Source: Whalleya microplaca (taxonomy: Eukaryota > Ascomycota > Sordariomycetes > Xylariales > Xylariaceae). Taken from it: a stretch of 64,000 bases of DNA. Within the stretch, counting starts at the first letter, position 1, and every line of letters begins with the position of its first letter. The position numbers and the translations under genes were made by a program. The DNA is taken from positions 744,001-808,000 of the forward strand of contig MU385714.1 of NCBI GenBank assembly GCA_022497155.1, given 5' to 3'. Under the pieces are notes generated by a model that worked only from the letters and a program-made list of their open reading frames with translations, was not told where the DNA came from and searched no databases. Positions 46,464-58,372 of the stretch are shown piece by piece.

Positions 46464-47804
46464 GGCGAAAGTCCGCAAGGAAGATGTCCTCGACGGAATA
46501 TTGACAGGCCAACGCGTGTGGTCTTTTGAAACTTTACTCCTACTGCGAGGAAGGGCGGGTAGATTAGATTATACCCGGTCTCCCCTCACAGTCTCTGTAT
46601 GTTGTAGAATAGCTCTATTGAAGAGCCATATACGTTTACCTGTGCATTCAGATCGGCGGCAGTCGTCCACACGTCAACAAGGAAATAAGTCTGATATTAT
46701 CTGGGGTGGTGTATTTGATACCGAACGGTAGGACAACCGACAACCCGTGGGGGAGAGAGAAAGATAGTAGGAAATGCACCAAGCTGTTAATGTGAACCGG
46801 GATATAATGAATGGAGAGGGAGTCCAGAGCAGTAACAATAGAGAAGACGAGTAGGGAGAGAATGGATTAATAGCTTGAATCGAAAGGGAACCAGGGGAGA
46901 TGGGAACCAGAATGTCGGGGTGCGGGTCAGGCAGGTCAAAGCTGCCGGTGGATAGGGAGAGCTTCTGGAAATATTGGTACTCCTTGCTAGCGTATTAGAT
47001 GCTGGTCGAAAAAGAGTGTGACGGATTGATGATTGATGAGCCTGCGGCGGAACAATAGGAGATCCTATTTAAAGTTTCCTTCGCGACCTTGTCGAAAATA
47101 AAAAAGAGGGAGTAAAATATATTGTCCTTTTTTTTGTTGAGATAGAGGTAAGGTACGGTATGTAAGGTTTAGAGGCCCCCCGTCGCTATGTCTTGATCGT
47201 AACTATCGCCGTCGGTTGTCGCGATAATGGCAATGCGAATTGAACACAGGCTGGATGATAAGCTGGGGAGAGATTATGAGAGTAAAAGGAAATAGAACCA
47301 CGGCCGTTCATCGAGGACCTTGGAGGATTAGTCCGGCGGCGTTTACTCTGCGCGGTACGGTTTTGTGTCCGTTTTGTGAATTATGAGCGAAAGTAATGAG
47401 AATGAAGGGAAAGGGAGGGAGGGAAAGCCTGTAAGTGAGAAACGCGGGTCGGGTTGAACCTTGAATTGTAACGGTTGGATGGACGGGATTGAATGGACTG
47501 AATGAATGAACGAATTGATTTGATCGATTGATTTTAATTGACTGAACTCAGTTCATTAGACGTTTGACAGGTTCTTACTTGCACCTGAGCTGGGAGAGTG
47601 GGCTGGGGGGGCAGAGACCAGAGACCTTAGCATGAATAAAGTTCCGGGGGGCATAGTGTCGCCCAATTTCGCTAGTGCTCATGGGCAAAAGATGCCGGGA
47701 CGCCGACGGCCAATCTTACCAAATTTGCAATTGGCCCAGGGGTGTCGAATAGAAATTTTTATTAGTGAGATACAACTCCAGCGGATTTTCGTCCTTTCTC
47801 TCTC
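46464..47804. promoter_or_regulatory. Upstream region of the ime2 kinase gene
   Basis: No gene is supported. On the minus strand this would be the promoter and a possibly long leader of ime2. It contains purine-rich tracts (46740-46900, 47380-47430), a T-run at 47128-47136 and an imperfect repeat of GATTGA/GAATGA units at 47485-47545. Confidence 0.5.
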
Positions 47805-48375
47805 CGGCCCAGGTAGAAAAACCACGGTTATTTTTTAGAAAAACCACTAATTTCAAATCTACCCACTGAATATCTCGGTAACGCACACAACATGGGCTCC
47901 CATACAAACTAGTATGGAGATCAATGTCAATTACAGATATCCGATATTATTTACTTTATTTTCTTCACTATCCCGTATATAGTTCCGTACAGTACTTCCA
48001 TTTGAGTGAAATTTATATATAAATATAAGTATTTTCAGTAGGTACTTTTACTCAAGTAAATTTTATATACGGATATAAGTACCTAAGTTTAAGGTACTAA
48101 TATTTAAGTTAAATTTATATATAGATATAAGTACCTATAAAAAGGTACTTTTACTTAAGTAGCTTTTACATATAAATCTAAGTACCTTAATATTAACTGT
48201 CAATATTTATGATACTTCCATTTGAGTGAGAGAGACATATAAAACAAGGTATTATATACAGCCCGTCTGTGCATATCGGATTGACACAGATCTACATATT
48301 ACGTTGTATGGGAGTCTGTGCAGAGTGGATGTGTGGTTTTTCTAAAAAATAACCGTGGTTTTTCTACCTGGGCCG
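47805..48375. mobile_element. MITE-like element with 43-bp perfect terminal inverted repeats
   Basis: The left end CGGCCCAGGTAGAAAAACCA (47805-47824, continuing to 47847) recurs as its exact reverse complement at 48333-48375: 43 bp without mismatch. Inside it the arms stay alike: CTCCCATACAA to CCGATAT (47897-47947) matches the complement of 48273-48314 with a few differences and one gap. The body is very AT-rich and contains a tandem array (separate entry). TCTCTCTC abuts both ends (47797-47804 and 48376-48383), which would be an 8-bp target duplication if the element landed in a CT tract; the low complexity makes this uncertain. There is no open frame for a transposase, so the element is non-autonomous. 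Perfect TIRs suggest recent activity, or maintenance by folding. A hAT-like origin would fit an 8-bp duplication but is unproven. Confidence 0.75.
47991..48200. repeat. Tandem array of about 52-bp palindromic units inside the element
   Basis: Four degenerate units start at about 47991, 48041, 48093 and 48144. Units 2-4 begin GGTACTTTTACT or a variant, have a TTTATATA..GATATAAG core, and carry a GTACC box, so each unit is itself an imperfect palindrome (GGTACTT/AAGTACC). A partial copy of the first unit, GATACTTCCATTTGAGTGAG, follows at 48211-48230. The array was read directly. Its role inside the element is unknown. Confidence 0.75.
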
Positions 48376-49867
48376 TCTCTCTCTCACAGTTTTATTACTC
48401 TTATTTTTAGGCTGACCGGGGTTTTTTTTTTCTTCGCGTGGGCAGCTTTCGATCAGTACATAGAAAAAGCAAATTCATGTGCGCCAGGCACATATGTCTT
48501 TCATTACTAGGTATGTACAGCCGTAGTCAGGCACCTCAACGGCCAAGCTAGCCAATTACGTATCCGTGACGGAATATGGCTTGTTTATCAACTGTCTGGC
48601 TGTCTGGTCAATTGATCGATATGGACAGACACAGACTGACCGCAATCCCATCAATTTTTAGAGGGGGCGCAAGAGACAGAGAGGCTGGCAGGACAGGGAC
48701 CACAGTAAGAGAAATACTGATACACAGTAAGCGGCTTGGGCAAAACCGCCGGAGATAGGGTTGGAATCTGGTAAGTGTCGCACTGTCCCTCTGGCGTCCC
48801 GTGTGCATGTGTATGTATCTAGGGATCTTGTGACAATGCCTTCTAGTTCGCTGCCGCTCGATCCCTAGGGATTGTTGGTATGCCATGTATCAAATACAGT
48901 AACAACCGCTATCTATATTATCTTTTTATAGGTATATATAGCATACATATACATATACTATGTATAATTCGTGGGCGGTGTCATCCATGCAGTAAGCAAT
49001 GCGGCCATGCTGAGATGAGAACGACATCTATGTAGGTACCTCTGGCCGCCCATTACTGCGAATACCTACCGTACAGCAGAGACGATGGGTACATAGTACA
49101 TACATAAAAGCTTGCGTATGTACTTAAATATGTAAACTTTGTTCACCATAAACCGTGGTACCTGTCCGGAGAGCACGAGGAACGAGGACTGCCTACCTAA
49201 CTAGGAAATAAAGACGCGTGGGTCGAGGATTTGCACCCTGTTTTGGTCAATGCCAGCACATAAATCGCTTTGCTAATCCTAAACAACATGGGGTATCGCG
49301 TATCCATGGCGTCTGTTTCCTATCAAATAACCGTTTGGCGGGCTGACGGGGCTTGATACGCGATAGAAACGATACTACTGCGCGGTAGAAACGGACCAAG
49401 GAGCAACCCTCTAGGAACAATGTAACTTCACATCTATTGACAAACAACTCCCCACCATCATAAGATTCAGAGTTGTCCTTATCGAGGGTTACTATCGCCA
49501 TACCTTCACCACTGGTGACATAGTACGATTTACGACAACTTGAACATCCTATGGGCTCCCTCTGGGCCTCTGGGGAAAGCCTTCACTAGGAGATCGAATT
49601 CTCGAGGCTGCAATAATGCTTCGCATGTACATACTTTGTACAGTACATAGCGTAGCGTTTCCTGCCATATACGTAAGGACTGCGTACCTCTTGAGAGATC
49701 TCAGCCATCGTTTCAATGGGATAAAAAAGGAGGGTCAAGCCCACGATGCATAATAAGAACATCGGTAGCACCTGTGCGGCCGCGGTCCTTGGTGATAGAA
49801 AAGGGGGAGGTCCGTGGTGAGCCCAAGATCAAACTAATGATGTGGAGTTGGGAGAAAGGCACATGGA

Positions 49868-49887
49868 ACACACACACACACACACAT
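49868..49887. repeat. CA dinucleotide microsatellite
   Basis: About ten AC/CA units occur in the gene-poor stretch between the ime2 kinase and the Stc1-domain gene. It was read directly. No function is implied. Confidence 0.85.
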
Positions 49888-52459
49888 ACTGCGTAGTGGT
49901 TGGTTTCCATATGTGTCAACGTTTCAGGTGTGAAAAGAAGGGCTCACTACACCGTCTTCTAACCTCTTCTGCCGATGAAGTGGCAGAAGTGGCTTTAGCA
50001 GGCTCCCACTAACAAGAGTAAAAGGGAGCGTTAAGAATGTGACTCAGTCCTGATTTTGCTAAGATAACTTTGCGTGATGTGCAGGAACCATTACCACCTT
50101 GGAAACGCCAGATTGGTCATGGTGGCTGTAGCATCACCGCCTGGCGCCCAGCGACGTGGCGTGCATTGGGCATGAAAAAAGAGCAATGGCTCTAAGCCCA
50201 TTTGGGGAAGACCCAAACGCAAGGGGCAAGCCGATGGCACGGCCTTGTGGAAGCATCCGCGATGGCACTAACAGGTTAACCCTAGCGGAGTGCTGTGCAC
50301 TGTACAAGAAGCGGTACAGATGAAAATCGCGTGGGAGACTTCAGCCTGTACACGATTTGGCTGATATCGTAGGTCCAGCAGCAGAGGAATCGAAGTATCG
50401 AATGCCCAGCCGATCCCAAGAAACATGAAGCCAACATTCGGGAACCCATTACGCAGGCGACCCTTCTTCAGACCGAACTGGTACCGTGCTGTAGCCGGTG
50501 TCCACGCGTGGCAAATGCTTGCTTACCTAGCTCAAGCTGGCATATTGTACCTGAACTTTATACCGTATTCGTGAAGATAATTGGCTCGAGGCATACCTGT
50601 CACCTTGTTGCCAGCTTAACCAGCGTCTGTTTTTATGCACATGCATACCATACAGTATATCTCTATATCTGCATACTGTCGTTTTGCTGATTAAGTACCC
50701 CGAAAAACGCGTTTCTCTACGTGTGTACGTACATACCTTGCGCGCGTATGTAGGATATTTTAGATTAGACGTTTATGCAAACCTTGCTTAGGCTCAGCAC
50801 GCTATCCACGGCAAATCTATGGGATCCATGAAAGGACGAAGTCAAGGGAACCCTTCACCCCTTCAATAATTCCCAGCGGGTAGATCAACCGGCTCATATC
50901 GCATGAACTCAGAAATAAAGTAACCAGATTCGCGAGCTTTGGAGACAAATTGGAGATATGTGATACTAGTCAGTGGCACGGATGGGCATTGTTGGATAAT
51001 GCTGTACTGTGTATTCGAACATTCGGAGGGGCGTTCTCGCATTGACAGTCCCTAGAACCCAGGATGATCCATCTGATTAGCTCGCAAATTGCAGGCTTCC
51101 ATGACACCTTCTGGAAGCATTCCTGAGACACCCCTTCGCTCGTCAAGCCTTCTCGTGCCTAGCAGCCCTAGCAGGATCACACGGGAATCCGTGTTACAAG
51201 ACCCTTGACGTCCGATGCCTTGCATTGTCTGATATAGCAGAATTGATCCATCGAATTTTTAGGCTTACCGAGGAGAGCATTGAATAGGAAGCCTCTTATA
51301 GGAACATAAGGCTTCTGGTCTGTAAGACAATTGTCAGAGAATCATGACCATTCCAGTGCCTTGCTAATTCATGTTAGACTTCGAATCCGAGGACTGGTGT
51401 GAAGTCTTGGAAAAATCTTAACATTTGACCATTTCAAGTTCTTCTTGCCGTGACTTGTATCTATCTATGCACTTAGGTATGTTTGGCGGCGATACATGTG
51501 GTCCTACAAGATGAATGACTACCGGATCTACTTGCCTTGGATAATGGCCACGTCAACCCAAGAATTGATAGATAATAAACCTCTGTTTGACGGAAAGATT
51601 GGTTGATATGTACGATCTATTTCCTTTGGTCGACATATTTGAAGGAAGCTTGTCGTCTTGACATCGGACATGCGGATAATGCTGTGGTGATTCATATTTC
51701 TATTTGGTCGACATTGTGCAGTCAGATCAAATCGGCAATAAAATTGATCTTCTGAATCTTTGCTTAAGCTCTCGAGGAGTACCATGTGTACATCAGTCTT
51801 CGAGGCCACTATGGCAGGTGGACGGTGCCTTCAACGACGTCGCTGCTTCAGTCATATAAGAGTTTTCGGCATAACTATCATACATACACTCGTTAATCTG
51901 CATTGCCTGACAGAAGCTTGGTAACGATTATGATCAAAGGATCAGCTACGAAAGAGTATGAATAGTATGTAAGAGAAATGGTCGGAGAAACTGTCAGTGA
52001 TATGGAAGCCTCGGGCGAACAACGATTGAACGGCGTCTGATGATATACCTACCAATTGCACGGAAAGTGCAAGGGTTTGGCAATGTAATGGTCTTGACTT
52101 CAATAGCGATTCAGTCCAAGTATAGGTTTCATCCTGCTTGGTTGCTTTAGTGCCATCTTATCGTCATGGTTACCTTCTTGAGCTCACGCATACAGCAAGA
52201 TCATGAACAACAGATACAGGCTTCGCTGTTCGAGCAAGGTGGCAATGGATCACATTTATGTCGATTCAAAAACCATCGGTACATATGCATCACCATAGCA
52301 AAATATGCCTTCAGTCTGGATGTTGTTAAGGTAGGTGGAGATGATGTGCTTGAGTGTACCTAGGTATTGTACTTTCGTGCCTACCTCAAGGTGATTTTGA
52401 AGGAGCAAAACATTAAAACTACGTAAATTCCTTTCTCTGATCCTGGACTCCTAAGCAAT

Positions 52460-53400
52460 CACCTAGGTAGTCCTAATACTTAACCTATGTGGATCTGATC
52501 TTAAATATTGATTGCGTGAATCATCTTTGGCAACGGCAGATATAAACGTCAACGCTTCCTTCCGCGTCAGTGTCTTCTCCCGGGACACGACGCGCAGTCT
52601 TCAAAATCTGAAATCAACCTGGTCGCCGAAGTGAATAGGGGTCAGCGGGTTGACAGCCTTGATCTTCCAAAGCGGCCTTCCTTTCCTCATTTCGATCTTG
52701 TCCAGTCTTGAAATCCTTCTTAACTTCGTCTTCAAGACCTGGCAGCACCATCAGTTGCATTCACGCTGCGCTTCCCACAATCGCTTATAGATTGCGCTGT
52801 CTGAAAAGAAGGTATTCACTGTCTTGCTGCCATGTAGGGACAATCGTTAATCAAAATTTTCACCTAGCAGCTACTTTCCATCGACGCCATTCTCATCCTT
52901 CCTTCGCCATGTGAGGACTACCTTGCACCCACCTGAACCTACCACAGACACGCGAAAACGTGTTGTGCATCTCGTTGACTCCTTATCCCAGACAATTCGA
53001 TTGTACTGTCGTCTGAAGTTGATCACTTGTTGAGCAATACAATCAGGTGTGTATTACTTCTCAGCAACGCCCAGTAGGGACTGTCGTACCTCCTCATGCC
53101 TCTCTACCCATACCCAACACCTGCACGCCAGTCTCTACTGTTCACACGATAGTCTTCCATTTCACGACATTCTAAAAATCTGCCACAAGCGCTCATAACC
53201 AAGTAATACCTGTTGACTCCTTCTACCATCGCACTGCTCAAGGTATCATACTCCATAGTATAAAACCTACATGTCTATACCTGCCACCCCTACCCCGCTG
53301 AAGCTAACTACCCATTCGCCTTTTCCAGTGGCCTCCTCTACATGCCCATATTTCACATATAATCGTGCTAACTGCGATCTCTTAGGGTTCCTCCCGGCTC
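52460..53400 (-). pseudogene. Possible decayed gene, minus strand
   Basis: One minus-strand frame gives a series of protein-like segments separated by single stops. In order they include SQQVLLGYERLWQIFRM, RHEEVRQSLLGVAEK, INFRRQYNRIVWDKESTRC, SDSAIYKRLWEAQREC, VNPLTPIHFGDQVDFRF and RLRVVSREKTLTRKEALTFI. Several interrupting stops could have come from CAA, CAG or CGA by C-to-T change. A Y-[ENK]-R-[IL] motif near Trp recurs three times. Against this, stop density over the whole frame (about one in 30 codons) is close to chance, no family was recognised, and the region must also hold the Stc1 gene promoter. It is therefore a candidate only. Confidence 0.22.
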
Positions 53401-53434
53401 ACTAAGGCATTCGTCCTCGAAGGCAGGAAACAAG

Positions 53435-55148
53435 ATGGCTTACCGCCAGTTCTTTGGCCAATCTGCCAGAAACGCAGCGCAGCGGTAAGTCATACATCAT
53501 CCCAATACTTGTTACTCGTACACAAACTCATACCGAACTAGACGCGGCTATCCTCGCAGCAATGCTTCGTCGCAGGGGTAAGTAATAGATACCCACCCTA
53601 TTCTGACTGATGATCCGCGGACTAATATAGAACTAGACGCGGTGGTGTCGCCCTGCCGCCGAAGTAAGTATTGAATTCTTCATTCTTGGTAGTCTAATAT
53701 TAAACTATTACACAGTTTCAGATGCGTTATTGGAGGCGAATGGCTGACGCCATCCGAGTTCTCTCCCAAGGAACTCGACAAATGGTTTCGAGCGAAGAAA
53801 AGTGTCAATGACGGTGTTACCCCTGAGAACATCGCGCTGACGTGCAAGAAGCACTCAGAGCCAACTCATCTGCAAGAGGTTTTCTGCCACGGTGCATGTA
53901 GTTCTTGGAAGGAGAAGAAACACTTTAGCAAGAACCAGCTTAAGGACCATGAGCCTGTTAGTTTGGATGAGATTCATCTTCCATGTTGCCAATGGCTAAC
54001 CAAGATAGCGGTGTACCGCCTGTGTCGACTGGGACTTGCGAGCCGGAACCGAAGGCGCTGGGCCTCCTCCCAACACCGAGCCATATGAGCACGAGAAGTT
54101 TGGTCGCATCACATTCACCTCTGATAAACCTGTCCATGATGTGGCGTCTTTAGTTCCTAGTACTGCGTCTAGTACGGACAATACGCAGTACACGTCCGGC
54201 TACCTTGCCAACCAGGACGAGCCGTTCGATGAAGAAGAATTCCGCAACGCCTTCAACGAGGCTCTAGGAGGTACCACTTTCCACGATGTAAATGCTGGGT
54301 TCGGTAATTCGAGAGATCAGGTATGAGCCTCCCTATTTAGACGAATGCGGAACAATCTGATTAACGGTATACAGGGAAACGGTGCCGGAGGTCTATGGAC
54401 GGAGGGTATTGGTAACCGTGGCCAGGCCCTGGCTTTGCCTGGAGTGAATATGCCAACAAATGGTGGAATGTCCCTAACCTCAAGCTTCGCCGGCAACACC
54501 AATCGACCTCTGTCAAACGCAGAATTTGAGAGTGCTGATGATAAGCGTGGGCTGGGATTTGGCAAGACAACAGCACCCTCAGAGAACAGTCGCAACACTA
54601 GTGTAACTACACCAACCCAACCTTCATCTAATACCAAGGCGTTTATTAAACCCCAACTTCGCCCATCGATGCCGTCCGGTGCTACCACGCAAGTCCCATC
54701 TCCAGCCAATGCTGTGGGATACGTTCCACCTCATCTTCGCCACTTGCAATCGTCCAATCCCCGGGGCCAAGGCCGTACAGCAAGCTCATCGACCATCTTG
54801 AACGGCTCCCGAGCAGGCGCTCGCAACCCTACTACGACTTCTGCCACCACAAGCGAGTTTGGACTCCCGAATCTCCGTTCGAACACCTTTGGTGCTCGTG
54901 ATGCAGCTGTGCCGCCCCCGAGTAGTAAGCAACGAATGTCGACAAAAAAAGTGCCCAGCACATCTCAGCCGGGACCTAACGACCCTTGGGTCAAAGTTGT
55001 AAGATTTACGTGATGCTTCACACCTAATACACGAGGCTAATAACTCTTATTCTTGTAGGACAATCGTAAAATTTTCCATGATCCGTTGCTATTCGGGGAT
55101 CATCCCCCGGAGTATCATCTCTACGATAGCAGTTCTGATGAGATGTAG
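53435..55148 (+). CDS. Stc1-domain protein
   Basis: Seven exons (53435-53484, 53542-53577, 53637-53663, 53716-53956, 54009-54320, 54375-54998, 55059-55148) encode 459 residues. After a basic, RGG-like N-terminus made by three micro-exons, a zinc-binding module starts with FRCVIGGEWLTPSEFS. The likely ligands are Cys41, Cys81, His84, Cys95, Cys99, Cys120 and Cys123 (TCKKH, CHGAC, RCTAC), matching the LIM-like Stc1 domain (PF12898). In fission yeast Stc1 links the Argonaute complex to the H3K9 methyltransferase complex CLRC; the filamentous-fungal proteins with this domain are mostly unstudied, so a heterochromatin role is inference. Residues about 150-430 are disordered, Ser/Thr/Asn-rich, and the end is acidic (YDSSSDEM). 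Exon 3 may start six bases earlier at an alternative AG (53630), which keeps frame. Confidence 0.85.
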
Positions 55149-56275
55149 ACGCTTGAGCGCGCTGTGTGCCGCAAGAAAGGATAACGAGGTATCAGATTGC
55201 GATCGAATTCATGCAAAATATCTGACCTCGTTCTTGCATTTACAACCGGCGTTTCACGGGGGCAAGGTACAGGCTATACTTACAGCTGTCGTGTTGACTA
55301 CTGGTAGTGGTGGTGGACAGCGGTCCAACCACTTCATAGGCTGTCACATTTGACGAGACTATCTACTTCGTCTCGTTCTTCACGACAACTAGATTCCGGT
55401 CTCGGCTCTTCTCTTGTTGCCACGATTTGCGTTTCATTTGCCGGCAACATAGGGAATGCTGGCGTTGTTGCCGGCTCTCATTTTTTCACTCGAGTTTCAT
55501 GATTTCGACGGTTGAGGCTTGCCCGAGTCATCTACTCCCCTGGGCGTTAATATGGACGAAAGAAGATGGTAATAATTCAGGTTGCACGGTTCTAGTGCCC
55601 AATGCTGGGTCGGACACGCTTGCAGTCTTTCAGATCTCCCAACTTGTCCGACTGGAACAAGTGATCATGTATGGGTCGACATCAGGGATCGAGATCAGTT
55701 GTTGATAGATGCTTCTTCTGAATTGCGAATGGTTTTACTACTACACATAACGGCGACCCCGTGACAATATATGTCTGTCTGGTGCGCCAGTATCGTGATT
55801 TGGGCTTCTAAATGACGAATAGTTAATGATCTGCTGAAACTAACTCGAGCTAAGTAGGCAGCGTCCCGATCAACGTTGGTGTCTTTCAGTCAATCTTCGA
55901 TCAACCCGGTGGGTAGCCCCAGCTGCCGAGAAGCCCGCTGAGGCGACGCAGCCTTATTATTTCCGACATCGTAGTACTGAATACCTGTCGTGTCTGGTTC
56001 TCTTCCGAATCTCGACACCTAATGAGCAGGGGTAGACCCTATGCAAAGATATTTCTAACAGGTGACCTAATTGCCCGACTTCTGGCTAGCATAATAGTCG
56101 TTCGCGGTGGCTACCCGCATTGTGTCACATGTACTCGACGTATATCAACTAGATATACCAAGCGCACGGCAGTCTACGTCCTGATATATCTTCACATGTT
56201 TACTACCCATATTCCTCCTCTTCTATTCTCCTATTTCCCTTGTAGCACTGCAGTTGCTCAAGTTTCTGTTACATC
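55149..56275. other. Intergenic, 1.1 kb
   Basis: This stretch holds the 3' end of the Stc1-domain gene and the promoter of the DUF7514 gene. No open frame here has features of a real protein, and no repeat or tRNA was recognised. Confidence 0.5.
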
Positions 56276-58372
56276 ATGGCGGATGGCCACGCCCCAGATG
56301 AAACAGCTGGTCGTATGAAACCGTGTTCCAGGCACAGGGAAACTCGTAATACGATCGAAGCAGACTCGAAAGCTGCAGGGGATCATTCATCTCAGTCTAG
56401 AATGGGTCACGGTCATTCTCACTATTCTTCACAAGGAGATGGGCGCTCGGCTGCGTATGAGGGTAAGTACTCGAACGTTGTTATTGTCCCTCGATCACCG
56501 CCAGTCTCTGGCACCACCGGTAAATGTTCAATCTGCTTTACTGTTATCTAGTGTCTATGCTAAGGCCCATGGAGTTGAAGCTACAAAGAAACGTCAAGCC
56601 ACTCGGGATTCTCAGGATCACTTGGTGTCGAGTGCATCGGATTCGTCTACATCGTCCCTTGTTGGAAGCCCGCCAGGTGTGCCCCCGCTCAACGCTACAA
56701 CAAGTCCAACATCTAGGACCGCAGTAGATGCGCCGAAACCGACAGTCCGGTTCAGTGATCGTGTTCTGCCGCCGTCGTCTTTGAAACGACCTTCAACCTC
56801 CCGGAGATCTAGCTCGAACGACGTACCGGTTGCTGAGTGGGGCGTTCTCTTTGATGAAAATGGCTATGCTACCCGACGTGCTGGACAAGTTTTTCAAGCG
56901 CTAGCCAAGTATATAGTAAGGAATCCGCCGAGGAAACCATGAGGTACCATGACTGACTCTTATACTCCTCTAGGTTGACGAGTTTGTTCCAAGGGGTGGC
57001 CTCGTCGTCACGCCAGAGAAACTGGGTTCGCTGTATTCGAGATACCCATTAGATTCAGAGATCTACCCCTTCAAGGGTAAGTGTTCAGCCGACTTGTTAA
57101 TTCCGGGGGACTGTACTGATCAAATTGTTCTGGGTAGAAATATTCAATTGCAAAGCCAAAGATACCCATGATCGCATTGCCGACTTCTTCACCGACTTAG
57201 ACTGTCAATACCATCTAATCCAGCTCGACTCGCACGTCAGACCACGCGTGCCTGCCTTGACCCCTATCGGATTTGCTCAGTATATGATCACTTGTATACT
57301 GGCCTACCCCGACGAAGAGTTCCGTCGCCTCGATAAGATCCTTAGAGACATTCCACTTACTTTAGGGGCGGGAACTCAATCCGAAAGACTACCGCGAGAG
57401 ATAATCCGTAGTCTGTTTCCGGTGAGGTACGACATAAAGTCTAGAAAGATCTTGGCTGCTTCGCTGGATGATCTGATGGACGATCTCGGGCTGAAAACGT
57501 TCGATTTTAAGCCACCTCCCGCAAGCTTCGACAGACGAGCGTCAACCTCGGATTATCGTATCCAGCAGTATGTTCCTGGGAACTCGTACTCGTCGCAGGA
57601 TATCACGGAAACCCGTGAGACTACAACCGGCGGGCAACGCTTTGCTCCGCCGCCGCTGCAGCTCATCGATGACAAAGCCGCAAGTGACTACGACCGAGAA
57701 AGACTGCGAAACCGAGACAAAGAATATTTCGAGAGCTACCATGGCCCGAGATCTCCCGAGGCCAAGAAGCTGCACTATAGCCACGACTACGTGCAACTAG
57801 CGTCTGATCGGGGCGACAAAGCTTCGCAAGCCCGCAAGCAATCGTATTCCTCGTCCAGCCGCGCGCTCGTCCCATATTCTCCCACTAGCAGCCATGCCTC
57901 GGGGCCATCGTATAGGAGGCCCCCCAGCCCGCGACTGAGGAACCACACGGCCTCGGCCCCGGACGTCAGCACGGGCGGCCCGTCCTCATCGAAGACGTTT
58001 TTCAGGCCCACGTCCTACGTCTCGGTGTCTGCATCACCATCGGTGGAGCGCCGGGAGTACGTCTCGAGTCCCACCAGTTATAGCCCGACTACCTCTAATC
58101 CCCGCAGCAGCGGCCCCGTCGGGTCCAGCTCCCGCGACTACAAACACGGCGGGGCGGAGAAAAGGTACGGGTTTTCTGACGACAAGGCCGCGCCCTCGAC
58201 CTCGATGGCGGGCAAAGGCGGCGGCGAGTTGGTTAGGAGGCCGGAGCGGCAGCACCATCGGCGCAGTGCTACGGTCGATGAGGATAGGAGGCTTACATGG
58301 GGAGAGGTCCTGGCGAGGAAGGATGTGAGGCGGACTATGACGGATGACAGTAGGCGCAATTCCGGGCGCTGA
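56276..58372 (+). CDS. DUF7514 domain protein (5' exon structure unresolved)
   Basis: The downstream exons are clear: a coding block ending at 56915, then 56974-57076 and 57138-58372. Together they carry the DUF7514 core: EWGVLFDENGYATRRAGQVF, VDEFVPRGGLVVTPEKLGSL, then FFTDLDCQYHLIQLDSHVRP. The last 280 residues are disordered, Ser/Arg/Pro-rich, and end in LTWGEVLARKDVRRTMTDDS. The 5' part is a problem. A frame from ATG 56276 has a strong GTAAGT donor at 56463 leaving phase 1, but the best acceptor (TATCTAG, ending 56551) enters the downstream frame in phase 2. So the true start, an unusual splice site (for example GTACTC at 56467 or an AAG acceptor) or a one-base sequence error remains open. 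I give 56276 as the tentative start. Function of the family is unknown to me; the final exon alone encodes about 411 residues. Confidence 0.7.

Larger units (their letters stand above)
48376..53434. other. Long gene-poor stretch, 5 kb
   Basis: No intact gene is supported. A TATA/CATA-rich zone lies at 48900-48970 and a CA microsatellite at 49868-49887. The last 900 bases show scattered coding-like segments on the minus strand (separate low-confidence entry) and must also contain the promoter of the Stc1-domain gene at 53435. No tRNA or rRNA was recognised. Confidence 0.45.

Noticed and set aside
52801..53085. Apparent 240-bp spaced duplication around TAGGGAC
   Set aside because: Similarity is limited to short patches around TAGGGAC and AATCG..TCTGAA and does not extend when neighbouring bases are compared.
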